Assembly (NCBI GenBank): GCA_030837195.1
Contig: JAUPKZ010000002.1
Coordinates: 1 to 50,319 of the forward strand
DNA: 50,319 nt
Source of the DNA: Campylobacterota bacterium
GTDB taxonomy: Bacteria > Campylobacterota > Campylobacteria > Campylobacterales > Sulfurimonadaceae
Reading direction: 5' to 3'
Part shown: one piece after another, positions 35,679-44,879 of the stretch
Layout of the letters: each line of letters starts with the position of its first letter
Position numbering within the stretch: position 1 is the first letter of the stretch
Made by a program: the position numbers and the translations under genes
Notes under the pieces: model-generated
The model's input: only the letters and a program-made list of their open reading frames with translations
Database searches by the model: none
What the model was told of the DNA's origin: nothing

Positions 35679-37361
35679 CTAATTTAAGTTAAAATGCCTT
35701 TTTAAATCCGCATTATACATAAGCACCGGTACAACCATCAAAGAAGCTACAACTGCAGCAACGGTTCCAAATATGAGTGCAACTCCAAGCCCTCCAAATA
35801 CTGCATCCCCTGCTAAAAGAGTAGAGGCTAGTATAATTGCTGCAGCAGTTAGAAAAATAGGTTTTGCACGGGTGGCGGTTGCGTATGCTATAGCTTCAGC
35901 TTTGTTCATCCCTTCATCGCGCATAAGAGATGCCGTAAAATCTATAAGAAGCAACGAGTTTCTTGAACTAATTCCAATGAGAGCAATAAAACCTATAAGC
36001 GAAGTAGCAGTTAAAAAGAAAGTATCTGAACTAAAAATATCCATAATCCAATGACCTACTATAACACCGATGATAGACAAAAATGAGCCAAGAAGTATAA
36101 TGCCGCTTAAAGTATAGCTCTTATAATAGATCACCATAAGTAAAAATATAAGAACAAGTGCGGCAATAAACGCAGCGCCAAGCTCAACAAATGTATCAAG
36201 CGTTACTTCCATTTCACCGTCCCACATCAACTTATAAACTTTAGAAGTTTGCTTATCTGTAAGCTGAAGGTTGAAAAGTCCGATTTTTTCAATTTCATAT
36301 TTATCGCTAAAAGTGTTTAAAATCTCATCTCTTGCATCAAGCAGAGGATAGACTTGAGAAACCATATCGGTTTCAGCCATAACATTTGTCATTTGATGTA
36401 GGTTTTTACTCATAATCATAGGATTTGATTTTTTAGGCATTATATTTACGAGTTCCGTAAGAGGTATCATCATCCCTTGTTGATTCATCATCTTAAGAGA
36501 AGAGAGCTTTGCTTTTAGTGCCTCCATATCTTTTGATGAAAACTTTTTAGACTCAAGGCTAAGAGAGAGGTATATAGGGATTTGATCGCTTATAGCATCT
36601 GAGTTTTTTACCGCAATTTGCATACCTTCAAATGCTAAATATAAAATATCGTTTATTTGTTTGATATCTACACCAGATAGTGATGCCTTAGTACTATCTA
36701 CTTTTATCTCAAACGAATCATATATCTCATCTTGCATAATTTCTATATCGACCAAACCGTCTGTTTTGCTAAAAACAGATGCTACTTTGCTTGAGAGTTC
36801 TCTTATGCCTTTGGAATCATCACCGTAAATTTCAGCTACAAGTGCAGCCAAAACCGGAGGGCCTGCAGGAGGCTCAACAAAAGATATAGTAGTGTTTGCA
36901 AATATATTTGAACACTCTTTTTGGATTGCAGGTCGTATGCGTTGAACCATAAAGTATGATGGCTCTGTTCTATGATGTTTTTTTGTAAGATTGATGACTA
37001 TCTCTGCAAGGTTTTCAGAATTTTTAAAATGTGAACCTTTTATAAGACCTGCAAAATCTAGCGGAGCACCCATGCCTAAAAATACTTCAAAGTCTGTTAT
37101 CTCTTTCTCTTTTTTAAGATGATCTGCTACGCAGTTTGTAACCTGATTTGTTTGTTCGATAGAACTGCCTTCTGGCAAAGTAGTATATATAGTAAATGTA
37201 TCGTTGTTTTTACCCGGTAACATTTTTGCTAAAACCATTTTTGTCGGGGCAATCATTAGAATAGACAAAATAAACGCCACAAGGGTAACTATTAGTATTA
37301 TATTTCTCTTAAATGGATTTTGAATACCGTTAAATACGGCATCTTGAAATTTTTTAAACAT
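35679..37361 (-). CDS. RND efflux permease, C-terminal half as a separate gene
   Basis: The 560-residue protein corresponds to the second half of an AcrB/CusA-type RND permease. It has TM7 (IILIVTLVAFILSILMI), the large PC1/PC2 periplasmic loop (FTIYTTLPEGSS to about 390), then TM8-TM12 with GFIALIGISSRNSLLLIDF and a terminal VPVLMY. It lacks the N-half proton-relay TM4 aspartates. Its ATG at 37361 overlaps the TAA of the N-half gene (TAATG), with GAGGAG about 8 nt upstream. Upstream codons in this frame contain stops, so the split is clean and sits exactly at the internal duplication point of the family. Together the two halves (527 + 560) equal a full permease. Confidence 0.85.
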   Translation of the reverse strand: MFKKFQDAVFNGIQNPFKRNIILIVTLVAFILSILMIAPTKMVLAKMLPGKNNDTFTIYTTLPEGSSIEQTNQVTNCVADHLKKEKEITDFEVFLGMGAPLDFAGLIKGSHFKNSENLAEIVINLTKKHHRTEPSYFMVQRIRPAIQKECSNIFANTTISFVEPPAGPPVLAALVAEIYGDDSKGIRELSSKVASVFSKTDGLVDIEIMQDEIYDSFEIKVDSTKASLSGVDIKQINDILYLAFEGMQIAVKNSDAISDQIPIYLSLSLESKKFSSKDMEALKAKLSSLKMMNQQGMMIPLTELVNIMPKKSNPMIMSKNLHQMTNVMAETDMVSQVYPLLDARDEILNTFSDKYEIEKIGLFNLQLTDKQTSKVYKLMWDGEMEVTLDTFVELGAAFIAALVLIFLLMVIYYKSYTLSGIILLGSFLSIIGVIVGHWIMDIFSSDTFFLTATSLIGFIALIGISSRNSLLLIDFTASLMRDEGMNKAEAIAYATATRAKPIFLTAAAIILASTLLAGDAVFGGLGVALIFGTVAAVVASLMVVPVLMYNADLKRHFNLN

Positions 37362-38944
37362 TAGTGCTTCTCCTCATCGCTAAAAGTAGGTTTTTTAAGC
37401 ATTCTTGCCGCTAGGTACGGTGTAAATATATATGCGACAAAAAGTGAGGCTATAAGAGCAACTGGAACATTGGCAGGGATGGGCTTCATAAACTGCCCCA
37501 TCATTTGCCCTACAAACGCCATTGGCACCATTGTCATAATGATTGCCAGAGTTGCTATATTTGTAGGCGGTCCTATCTCATCAGTTGCTTTTATCATAAT
37601 GTCATCTACGCTTTCATGTTGAGCCTCTTTGGAGTGAAAGTGTCTGTGTATATTTTCTATAACTATAATAGCCGCATCAACCAGAAGTCCCAAAGAGAGT
37701 AAAAACGCAAAAAGAGTGATTCTGTTTATAGTTTGCCCGCTTAGATAAGCAACAAAAAGAGTAATTGCTAAAATAGCAGGAACCGTAAATGTCACTATTA
37801 GCGACTCTCTCCAACCTAGCACTAAAATAAGCAGTATCGCAATAATTACGATAGAGAGTAGTAAGTGAAAAACAAGTTCATTTACGGCTTCGTTTGCTCT
37901 CTCTCCGTCATTTCTAGTTATAACAAATCCTATGCCCTCCTTGTTTAAAGACTCTTTATATAACTCTAGCTCTTTTTTTACCGCATCTGCAATTACAACC
38001 GCATTTGTACCTTGGAGTTTTGAAACTGTTAGTGTTACTTGGTTTTGAAGCGGAGTAAAATTGCCGCTTTCATCTTTTTGGCTAATCGTTGCAGACTTGA
38101 AGTTTTGGATATCGTAGGAACTTGTAACTTTTGCAACTTGTTTTAAATAGACGGGAGAACCCATATATTGCGCAATAATAATCTCTCCTATGTCCTCTTC
38201 GCGCTCAATCGCATTTTTTACGCCAAGCATGATGATTTCATTCTCTTTAGTTCTGTTTTTAACGGCAGGAACACTATAAGATAGGGATTGGACTCCTTGA
38301 ACGATTTGCCCCATAGAGATATTGTATCCTGAGAGTTTATGCAGATCTACTTCAATATTAAATTGATGCTTATTGCCACCTTTTAATTCGGTTACCGCAA
38401 CATTTTCAAGCCCGTTGATGCGATGTTGTATCTCTTTTACCTTGTCATAGAGCTCAGTTTTGCTCATAGCTTCATTTTTTGAGTAAAATGCAACTGAGAC
38501 GACGGGAATATCTACATCAATGTCAAGCGGCTTTATAATCGGAGTCATAGCGCCTTTTGGAAACATATCCGCATTTTGCATAATTTTGTCATATATTTTT
38601 AGATTTGAGTCCTCTTTTTCTTCGCCAATGTAAAATGCAGCATTTACGACGCCTACATTATCCATCGCCATGCTCATAATATTTTCAACGCCTTTTACCT
38701 CTTTGAGCTTTCTCTCCAATGGTTTTACGATCACTTTTTGGATTTCTGCGGCACTTGCCCCCGGAAGAGCAACAATAACCGTTGAACCGCTTACGACCAT
38801 CTGAGGATTCTCTTCTCGCGGCATAATATTTAAAGCCAGATAGCCTATAGCGAGTAAAAAAACGCCAAGAACAACGGTAAGCGGATTGCGTAAAAATCCT
38901 GATGCTAATTTTCCGGCAATATCTGTTGGGGTATAACTATTCAT
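37361..38944 (-). CDS. RND efflux permease, N-terminal half as a separate gene
   Basis: The 527-residue protein contains TM1 (NPLTVVLGVFLLAIGYLAL), the conserved PN1/PN2 periplasmic loop (ALPGASAAEIQKVIVKPLE), and TM2-TM6 including ALLVDAAIIVIENIHRH-like TM4 (LLSLGLLVDAAIIVIENIHRH) with the proton-relay aspartate. It ends just after TM6 (FTPYLAARML). A normal RND protein would continue into TM7; here the gene stops, and the second half starts in another frame with a 1-nt overlap. It likely pairs with the second half to form the inner-membrane pump driven by proton motive force. The substrate is unknown; the sequence looks like the hydrophobe/cation-type HAE/HME group. It starts 10 nt after the adaptor gene. 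Confidence 0.87.
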   Translation of the reverse strand: MNSYTPTDIAGKLASGFLRNPLTVVLGVFLLAIGYLALNIMPREENPQMVVSGSTVIVALPGASAAEIQKVIVKPLERKLKEVKGVENIMSMAMDNVGVVNAAFYIGEEKEDSNLKIYDKIMQNADMFPKGAMTPIIKPLDIDVDIPVVSVAFYSKNEAMSKTELYDKVKEIQHRINGLENVAVTELKGGNKHQFNIEVDLHKLSGYNISMGQIVQGVQSLSYSVPAVKNRTKENEIIMLGVKNAIEREEDIGEIIIAQYMGSPVYLKQVAKVTSSYDIQNFKSATISQKDESGNFTPLQNQVTLTVSKLQGTNAVVIADAVKKELELYKESLNKEGIGFVITRNDGERANEAVNELVFHLLLSIVIIAILLILVLGWRESLIVTFTVPAILAITLFVAYLSGQTINRITLFAFLLSLGLLVDAAIIVIENIHRHFHSKEAQHESVDDIMIKATDEIGPPTNIATLAIIMTMVPMAFVGQMMGQFMKPIPANVPVALIASLFVAYIFTPYLAARMLKKPTFSDEEKH

Positions 38945-38954
38945 TTGCCCCTTC

Positions 38955-39743
38955 CTACTCTACTACAACGGTTGCATACATACCGGGATAGATAGACTTA
39001 TATACATTTTTAAAAGATATTTTTATTTTAAACGAGTGTGTCATAGGATTTGAACTAGGGATAATCGCGCTAATTGTCCCTATGGCTTGTATATTTCTTG
39101 ATGGAATATTTACCGCCACTTTCTGCCCTTCATGAATGCGCCCTAAATTATCTTCTGCTATTTCGGCAGAGATTTTTAAGTTTGATAAGTCCGATAGTTC
39201 AAATGCAGGCATACCAGGCATTGCCATTTCTCCGACATTTATATTTTTTGTTACGATTACACCGTCGTTTGGAGCGGTTACATTAAGATAACGATATTGG
39301 TTTTTTACCTCTTCGAGTCTTGTTTGTGCTTGAGAAACCTGCTTTTTAGATATATCTATCATATTTGCAAGATTTTGTTCTGCAAGTATCAAGTTTTCAA
39401 CCTCAAATTTAGAAACCATATCTTTTTCTAGCAGCCTTTTGTGTCTTTCTAGGTTAAGTTTAACATTTGTATATTGGTTTTGATACATTTGAAGCGAGAG
39501 CTCTGCTTGAGAGATGCCAAGTTGAACTTGTGTCATAGCAGAGTCTATCTCTTTTGAGTCGATTGTATAAAGCAAGTCGCCTTTTTTAACATAGTCGCCC
39601 TCAGCTACCTTTACATCCGTTACAAAGCCCATAAAACGGCTTGTAATCATCTTTCTGTTATCACTCATCACTGTACCTGATAGTGTGATGCTCTCAGCTA
39701 TGAGTGAAGCCGCTAGGGCTAAAAATAGTAATGTTTTTTTCAT
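38955..39743 (-). CDS. RND periplasmic adaptor (membrane fusion protein)
   Basis: The 262-residue adaptor has a signal peptide (LLFLALAASLIA), a biotinyl-lipoyl-like half (VKVAEGDYVKKGDLLYTID), an alpha-helical hairpin (about 65-150), the second lipoyl half (VTAPNDGVIVTKNINVGEMAMPG) and a beta-barrel (KISAEIAEDNLGRIHEGQKVAVNIPS). It is shorter than most adaptors (350-400), apparently because the membrane-proximal domain is reduced. It links the inner-membrane pump to the TolC-like channel. Its ATG overlaps the TolC-like gene's TGA by 4 nt, and the permease N-half follows 10 nt downstream. Confidence 0.9.
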   Translation of the reverse strand: MKKTLLFLALAASLIAESITLSGTVMSDNRKMITSRFMGFVTDVKVAEGDYVKKGDLLYTIDSKEIDSAMTQVQLGISQAELSLQMYQNQYTNVKLNLERHKRLLEKDMVSKFEVENLILAEQNLANMIDISKKQVSQAQTRLEEVKNQYRYLNVTAPNDGVIVTKNINVGEMAMPGMPAFELSDLSNLKISAEIAEDNLGRIHEGQKVAVNIPSRNIQAIGTISAIIPSSNPMTHSFKIKISFKNVYKSIYPGMYATVVVE

Positions 39744-41116
39744 TTGTCTTCTCCGTTTGCTAATTTTTCAAGTGCAAAAACTCTTTCGTTTCGCATATTC
39801 ATTGTTTGTTGTAGTTGCAATATTTTTTGAATTTGTTCCGATTGTTTGATGATAACATCACTCATAGAAGAGAGTTTTTCTTTGTATCTTGCTTCATAGT
39901 TTTTATATATCTCATCCGCTAGAGCAAGCTCATTTTTAAGAGATTCTATCTCTTTATCGTAACTTTGTATCTCAGTTTTAATCTTTTGTATTTGAAGTTC
40001 AATCCCGCTGTTTGCAAGTGCAACCTGAGTTTTTGTTTTTAGGTACTCAAGTCTTGCTTTTTCTATGTTTGCGCCGTCTATGCCGCCGTTAAAGATATTC
40101 CAAGTGGCTCTAGCCCCCACCGTATAAGCAGAATGGTCGCTTGCATCGCCTAAAAGCGTGTTGTCTGCAGTTGCAACTTCTCCAAAAGCGCCAACCATAG
40201 GATAGTATGATGATTCTTGAAGTTTTACCATGCTCTTTTTAAGGTCCAGAGCATTGTTTGCCATTTGTATATCTAAGTTTGTATTTAAAATATCGTCGTT
40301 TGAGAGCGTAGGCATTGCAACTTCAAGCGGCGGAGTTTTGATGGAAGATACTTTTTGATTTAGTAAAAAACTTATATAGTGGTAAAGAAGTTTTTTATTT
40401 GCATCCATTTGAGAGAGAAGTCTCTCGACATTGCCCTTTTTTGCCTTAACTTCAAGAAGATCGACCTTTTTTGCATAGCCGACATCTATCATCTGGTTTG
40501 TCATCTTCTCTAAAGTATCTATATTTTGTAAAATTATGCTTAGATTTGAGATAGACTCTTCAAGAAGTGCCATATCATGGAAGCTTTTTCTAAGCTCATA
40601 TATCTTCTCGCCGACTACTTTAGATTTTTCAAGTTTTCTTATTTTTGCAACGGAGTTCATAATCTCTTCATAGCTATTTATTTTAAAGCCTGTAAAAAGC
40701 GGTACTTCATACTTAAGTTTGCTTTGAAAATAGTTTCTTGAGCTCGGATAGTTAAGTTCGTGAGGCGGGGTTGTATAATCTCCATCGCCCGTCATCATAT
40801 TAAAATTTTGCACAAACTCTTCTGCTCCAAAATCCCCAAAATTTGCCTCTCTTGAGCTTAGTTTGAAACCAAAAACATTTCCGGCATCATTAGAGCGTGC
40901 AAAGTCTTGGATGATATCTAGTTTTCCGTAATGGTTGCCTGATGCTATTTTTGTATCTTGCAATGCCGTGTCTATATCAAAAGCGGCGCCTTTTATCTCT
41001 AGGTTGTCGGATTTTAGTATCTCTATGGCATCATCGAGCGAAATAGATGATGCAGCAGCGGCATTAGAGGTATGAAATAGAAGTACAGCAAAGACAAAAG
41101 CAAATAAATTTCTCAT
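39740..41116 (-). CDS. TolC-family outer-membrane efflux protein
   Basis: The 458-residue protein has a signal peptide (LFAFVFAVLLFHTSNAAAA) and two tandem OEP repeats of long helices with beta strands, e.g. YEVPLFTGFKI in the first half and ATWNIFNGGIDGANIEKARLEYLKTKTQ in the second, the usual TolC pattern. It forms the outer-membrane channel for the adaptor and split RND permease encoded next. It is the first gene of the operon, with an extended -10 promoter just upstream. Confidence 0.9.
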   Translation of the reverse strand: MRNLFAFVFAVLLFHTSNAAAASSISLDDAIEILKSDNLEIKGAAFDIDTALQDTKIASGNHYGKLDIIQDFARSNDAGNVFGFKLSSREANFGDFGAEEFVQNFNMMTGDGDYTTPPHELNYPSSRNYFQSKLKYEVPLFTGFKINSYEEIMNSVAKIRKLEKSKVVGEKIYELRKSFHDMALLEESISNLSIILQNIDTLEKMTNQMIDVGYAKKVDLLEVKAKKGNVERLLSQMDANKKLLYHYISFLLNQKVSSIKTPPLEVAMPTLSNDDILNTNLDIQMANNALDLKKSMVKLQESSYYPMVGAFGEVATADNTLLGDASDHSAYTVGARATWNIFNGGIDGANIEKARLEYLKTKTQVALANSGIELQIQKIKTEIQSYDKEIESLKNELALADEIYKNYEARYKEKLSSMSDVIIKQSEQIQKILQLQQTMNMRNERVFALEKLANGEDK

Positions 41117-41149
41117 AATAATCCTTTACTTATTTTTAATTAAGTTCAA

Positions 41150-41158
41150 ATTATAACA
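41150..41158 (-). promoter_or_regulatory. Extended -10 promoter of the TolC-adaptor-RND operon
   Basis: On the minus strand TGT directly precedes a perfect TATAAT (complement of 41150-41155), about 34 nt before the start of the TolC-like gene; AAAGGAT lies just before its ATG. No -35 is evident. The promoter separates this operon from the glmU-transglycosylase unit upstream. Confidence 0.55.
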
Positions 41159-41251
41159 TATATTTTGTTTCGTTATATATTTATTATTTAAATTTTTTTA
41201 ATAAAATTGTGATTTATTTTACTTTTTTATTGCGCTAAATGCAAATCTGTT

Positions 41252-41857
41252 TTATAAAATTCTGTAAAAAAGGTTTTTGGAACTATTTTCGTGAGGAAGA
41301 AGAAGTTTTCTAAACTCTGCGGAGACCTTGGCATAATAATCATTTCCCACCAATTTGCCGTTATAGGCATTTATTGCTTTTGACGGTGAACGGTGTTTTT
41401 TGTAGCAATCCCATAAAATTTCTGCGCCGACTTTTACATTTACCGTTTCGCTCAGGAGGTCGTATAGCTCAATATTTTTATTTAAAAGGGTTTGTTTATG
41501 GATATTGTTTATCTGCATTAAGCCTATATCAAAGCTTGGGTAGCCATATTTGTCTAAAAAATAGATTACTTCTCTTGCTTCGGTAATATTTCTATTTTGG
41601 ATTTGTATGACTTTACTAAGGATTTTATACGGTATGTTTTTATAATTAAGAGCATTATGTAAATTTTTATATTGTTGCGGTGATAATTTTTGAAAGTTTA
41701 CAGATACAAGAAGAGGCGAAACATTGCTCTCAATTTTAGAAATAGCATATAGTAGTCGCGGTTCTATGCCGTATGCTCTGCCCGTAGCAACCCAAAGGTT
41801 TGTACTGGCATGAGCCGTTGCAAGCAGCAACAAAAGCATCCACCACAATCTTTTCAT
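41252..41857 (-). CDS. Secreted lytic transglycosylase (SLT domain)
   Basis: The 201-residue protein has a signal peptide (MLLLLLATAHA) and a goose-lysozyme-like SLT domain. The catalytic glutamate is probably E48 in YAISKIESNVSP, followed downstream by the IGLMQINNIHK and AINAYNG motifs. It cleaves the glycan backbone of peptidoglycan to 1,6-anhydro products. It is short, essentially one SLT domain with a ~50-residue insertion after the glutamate. It lies 28 nt after glmU on the same strand, so it is co-transcribed with a gene that feeds peptidoglycan synthesis. Confidence 0.82.
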   Translation of the reverse strand: MKRLWWMLLLLLATAHASTNLWVATGRAYGIEPRLLYAISKIESNVSPLLVSVNFQKLSPQQYKNLHNALNYKNIPYKILSKVIQIQNRNITEAREVIYFLDKYGYPSFDIGLMQINNIHKQTLLNKNIELYDLLSETVNVKVGAEILWDCYKKHRSPSKAINAYNGKLVGNDYYAKVSAEFRKLLLPHENSSKNLFYRIL

Positions 41858-41885
41858 TTTTCTTTGTCTCCTTTATGCCAAATCT

Positions 41886-43190
41886 CTATTTTTTAAAAAA
41901 TTTATAGTAAAAGTTTTCTAAAAATTTTATTTTGACTCTACTAATCGCTAAAGAGCCTTTTTTTACACTTCCGCTTGTAACGGTTGTGCCTGCTGCTATC
42001 ATAACATCGTCTTCGACCGTAACGGGGGCAACAAGTTGGCTGTCACTTCCTATAAATACATTTTTACCTATAATAGTCTTATATTTTTTTATACCGTCAT
42101 AGTTGCAGGTAATAACCCCCGCACCTATATTTGTACCTTCATCGACTTCTGAGTCGCCAATGTAGCTTAAATGACCTGCTTTTACACCTTTTAGGGAGCT
42201 TTTTTTAACTTCTACAAAATTGCCTATATGAGTATTTTGTATGTATGAGTCAGGGCGTATATGAGCCATGGGACCTATATCGGAGTCTTTTATAGTGCTA
42301 TCTTCTACAACGCTATGAGCTTTGATATGCGAGTTTATGATTTTGCTTTTTGCAGTGATGCGGCAGCCGTTTTCAACAATGCACTCTCCTTCAAATACAA
42401 CACCTTCTTCTATGTATATGGAAGAGGGCAGCTGCATTATTACGCCGTTATTCATCCAGAATGCCTTAATTGCATCTTGCATTATCACTTCACTATCTGC
42501 TAGATCTTTTTTAGAGTTTACACCCTTAAAATAGACCTCTTCGACTAAGAGCGGAGTTATTTTTACTCCGTCGGCTCTTGCCATAGAGATAATATCGGTT
42601 AGATAATACTCTTTTTGTGCATTCTCGTTTTTTAGAAGCGGTATATATTTTTTAAGCAGTGACGCACTAAAGGCATAAACTCCTGCATTTACGGTTGTAA
42701 CTTTTAGCTCTTCTTTAGAAGCATCTTTTTGTTCTACTATTTTTTGAACTTCATTTTCTTCTATTATGACCCTGCCGTACCCATCAGGGTTTTCAAGATT
42801 AAAAACAGACATAGTTACATCGCTTTTAGAGGTTAAAAAACCATCTAAAGATGAAGCAGTTATAAGAGGCATATCTCCGTTTAAAATTAAAACTTTTTCG
42901 TTTTTTATATTTATACCTCTTAATGCTCCGCCGGTACCGGGAAAGTTTTGCATATCTTGCACGCACCATTTTAGGTCAGTAAAATAGCTATCCATTTGTT
43001 CTATAACAGACTCTTTTTGATGTGCAACGACAATCGTAATATCATTACTAATCTCATAAGCAGTTTTTATAATATGATAGAGCATAGGCTTGCCGCAAAC
43101 AGTATGAAGAACTTTTGCCTTCTTAGATTTCATTCGCGTGCCTTTTCCGGCAGCTAAGATTACTACGCTTAGGCTATTTTTATTTACCAT
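41886..43190 (-). CDS. glmU: Bifunctional GlmU (N-acetylglucosamine-1-P uridyltransferase / glucosamine-1-P acetyltransferase)
   Basis: The 434-residue enzyme makes UDP-GlcNAc for peptidoglycan and lipid A. The N-terminal uridyltransferase has the pyrophosphorylase signature [18 protein letters not shown] and LILNGDMPL. The C-terminal left-handed beta helix has hexapeptide repeats, with [26 protein letters not shown], the [13 protein letters not shown] acetyltransferase segment and TTVTSG. It is slightly shorter than the E. coli protein (456). It is divergent from motA; a fliP/glmU neighbourhood also occurs in Campylobacter. Confidence 0.96.
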   Translation of the reverse strand: MVNKNSLSVVILAAGKGTRMKSKKAKVLHTVCGKPMLYHIIKTAYEISNDITIVVAHQKESVIEQMDSYFTDLKWCVQDMQNFPGTGGALRGINIKNEKVLILNGDMPLITASSLDGFLTSKSDVTMSVFNLENPDGYGRVIIEENEVQKIVEQKDASKEELKVTTVNAGVYAFSASLLKKYIPLLKNENAQKEYYLTDIISMARADGVKITPLLVEEVYFKGVNSKKDLADSEVIMQDAIKAFWMNNGVIMQLPSSIYIEEGVVFEGECIVENGCRITAKSKIINSHIKAHSVVEDSTIKDSDIGPMAHIRPDSYIQNTHIGNFVEVKKSSLKGVKAGHLSYIGDSEVDEGTNIGAGVITCNYDGIKKYKTIIGKNVFIGSDSQLVAPVTVEDDVMIAAGTTVTSGSVKKGSLAISRVKIKFLENFYYKFFKK

Positions 43191-43256
43191 TTTATTACTC
43201 TGTAAAATCTATTTTAAAAGAAGCAGTATATCTTTTGGTAGTTGTAATATAGATAA

Positions 43257-43265
43257 ATTTTAGCA
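43257..43265 (-). promoter_or_regulatory. Putative extended -10 promoter of glmU
   Basis: On the minus strand TGC directly precedes TAAAAT (complement of 43257-43262), about 67 nt before the glmU start. It lies in the divergent gap shared with motA. Confidence 0.4.
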
Positions 43266-43301
43266 AATTATTCTCATTAATGTAGAGGCTAATATTTTTT
43301 G

Positions 43302-43310
43302 TGGTATTAT
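43302..43310 (+). promoter_or_regulatory. Extended -10 promoter of motAB-fliP
   Basis: TGG directly precedes TATTAT (43305-43310), about 30 nt before the motA ATG at 43341, with CCAAGG (43328-43333) as ribosome binding site. This looks like a housekeeping sigma promoter rather than a sigma-28 or sigma-54 site; I see no GG-N10-GC element. Confidence 0.45.
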
Positions 43311-43340
43311 AAGCACAATATTTTACTCCAAGGTATTTAA

Positions 43341-44105
43341 ATGGATTTAGGTACGGTCATTGGTCTTGTTTTAATTATTATCTTATTGCTCGGTTCTATG
43401 GCAATGGGCGTCGGAATTGGTCCATATATAGATATTCCATCTGTTTTGATTGTTGTGGGTGGCAGTATCGGAGCCTTAATGATCTCATTTAAACCGACAC
43501 AGATGAAGTCGTTTGTGAAAATTTTTATGGTTGCTATTAAGCCTCCGCAGGAAGATAGAGCAGAACTTATTAAAAAACTTGTTCATTTTGCGACAAAAGC
43601 CAGAAAAGACGGCATATTGGCGCTTGAGAGCGAAGTGAATGACGAACCTAATGCTTTTTTGAAAAAAGGACTCTCAATGGCAATTGACGGCAATGAGCCA
43701 GATAATATAAGGGCTTTGCTTGAGATTGAGATGGAGCAGACAAGCTCAAGACATAAGGGGAATAGTGCTATTTTTTCTCAGTGGGCAGGGCTTGCAGGAG
43801 CTATGGGTATGGTTGGAACGCTGATAGGTCTAGTTGCGATGCTTATGAACATGGCAGACCCTTCTGCGATAGGTCCCTCAATGGCAGTAGCATTGCTTAC
43901 GACTCTTTATGGTGCTGTTATCGGGAATGTTGTTGGAAACCCTATTGCAAATATTCTTAATATCAGAAATGATGATGAAGTTTTGGTTAAAGAGATGATT
44001 TTAACCGGCATTATGTCTATACAATCAGGTGATGCTCCAAGAGCATTAGAAGCAAAGCTTTTAAGCTATCTTGCTCCTTCTGAGCGTGTGAGTCAGTTTA
44101 ACTAA
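43341..44105 (+). CDS. motA: Flagellar motor stator protein MotA
   Basis: The 254-residue inner-membrane protein has four transmembrane segments: IGLVLIIILLLGSMAMGVG, IPSVLIVVGGSIGALMISF, and a C-terminal pair in WAGLAGAMGMVGTLIGLVAML and GPSMAVALLTTLYGAVIGNVVGNPIANIL. The charged cytoplasmic loop (about 60-150) contacts the rotor. With MotB it forms the ion-driven stator. The conserved proline of TM4-type segments is in VGNPIAN. Its stop overlaps the motB ATG by 1 nt. Confidence 0.95.
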   Translation: MDLGTVIGLVLIIILLLGSMAMGVGIGPYIDIPSVLIVVGGSIGALMISFKPTQMKSFVKIFMVAIKPPQEDRAELIKKLVHFATKARKDGILALESEVNDEPNAFLKKGLSMAIDGNEPDNIRALLEIEMEQTSSRHKGNSAIFSQWAGLAGAMGMVGTLIGLVAMLMNMADPSAIGPSMAVALLTTLYGAVIGNVVGNPIANILNIRNDDEVLVKEMILTGIMSIQSGDAPRALEAKLLSYLAPSERVSQFN

Positions 44106-44869
44106 TGGCAAAAAATAAGTGTCCTGAATGTCCTCAATGTATGCCTGAGTGGTTGGCTGCATTTGGGGATTTGATGTCTTTGCTTTTGTGCTTTTTCGTA
44201 CTTCTTCTCTCTATGTCAAGTATGGATGCAAAAAAAGTCTCAGAGGCTATAGGCTCACTATCCGGTGCTATGAGCGTGTTAGAAGGCGGGATAAAAACCG
44301 AAGTGTCAAAGCGCCGTATCCAAGAATCTACTCCTATAGAGGCTCAAGATGAAACCTCCGATGGTGTTAATAGAGTTGCAGAGGCTATAGCAGAAGCAAA
44401 TGAAATGACAAGTAAGTCGGAAGGCTCGGCTATAACTATGGAGGAGTCTCAAGATGGGTTTGTTATAGAACTTCCTGCCTCTTTGCTTTTTGAACGCGGT
44501 AGTGCAACTATTCAAAACGACGATACACTTCTTTTCTTAAAAAGAATGGCACTTATCATCTCTGAGCTTCCATATGACGCGCAAGTTAGTGTTCAAGGAC
44601 ATACCGACAATCAAGGTCCAAAAACAGACACTCCATACAAAGACAATTGGGAACTTTCATCTGCAAGAGCCATCTCAGTCGTACATGAGTTACTCTTAAA
44701 CGGAGTAGATCCAAAAAGAGTCAGTGCTGCAGGATTTGCCGAGTTTAATCCAAAAGCAACAAATGTAACGGAAGCAGGAAGAGAGAAAAATAGACGCGTT
44801 GAACTTCATTTTTACGCCCCAAAATCGGTTGATAAGTCTAAAGTCAAAAAAACCGTATTAGACCAATGA
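44105..44869 (+). CDS. motB: Flagellar motor stator protein MotB
   Basis: The 254-residue protein has one transmembrane helix (AAFGDLMSLLLCFFVLLLSMSS) with the ion-carrying aspartate D22 and a plug/linker region. Its C-terminal OmpA-like peptidoglycan-binding domain shows VSVQGHTDNQGP, LSSARAISVVHELLLNGVDPKRVSAAGFAEFNP and REKNRRVELHF. It anchors the stator to peptidoglycan. Two CPxC-like pairs at the very N-terminus (CPECPQC) are a small oddity. It overlaps motA by 1 nt and precedes fliP by 10 nt. Confidence 0.95.
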   Translation: MAKNKCPECPQCMPEWLAAFGDLMSLLLCFFVLLLSMSSMDAKKVSEAIGSLSGAMSVLEGGIKTEVSKRRIQESTPIEAQDETSDGVNRVAEAIAEANEMTSKSEGSAITMEESQDGFVIELPASLLFERGSATIQNDDTLLFLKRMALIISELPYDAQVSVQGHTDNQGPKTDTPYKDNWELSSARAISVVHELLLNGVDPKRVSAAGFAEFNPKATNVTEAGREKNRRVELHFYAPKSVDKSKVKKTVLDQ

Positions 44870-44879
44870 AAAGTTTAGA

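Noticed and set aside
41117-41251. A/T-rich partial inverted repeats after the transglycosylase gene
   Set aside because: The AAAAT/ATTTT pairings are short and expected by chance in such A/T-rich DNA; not called as a terminator.
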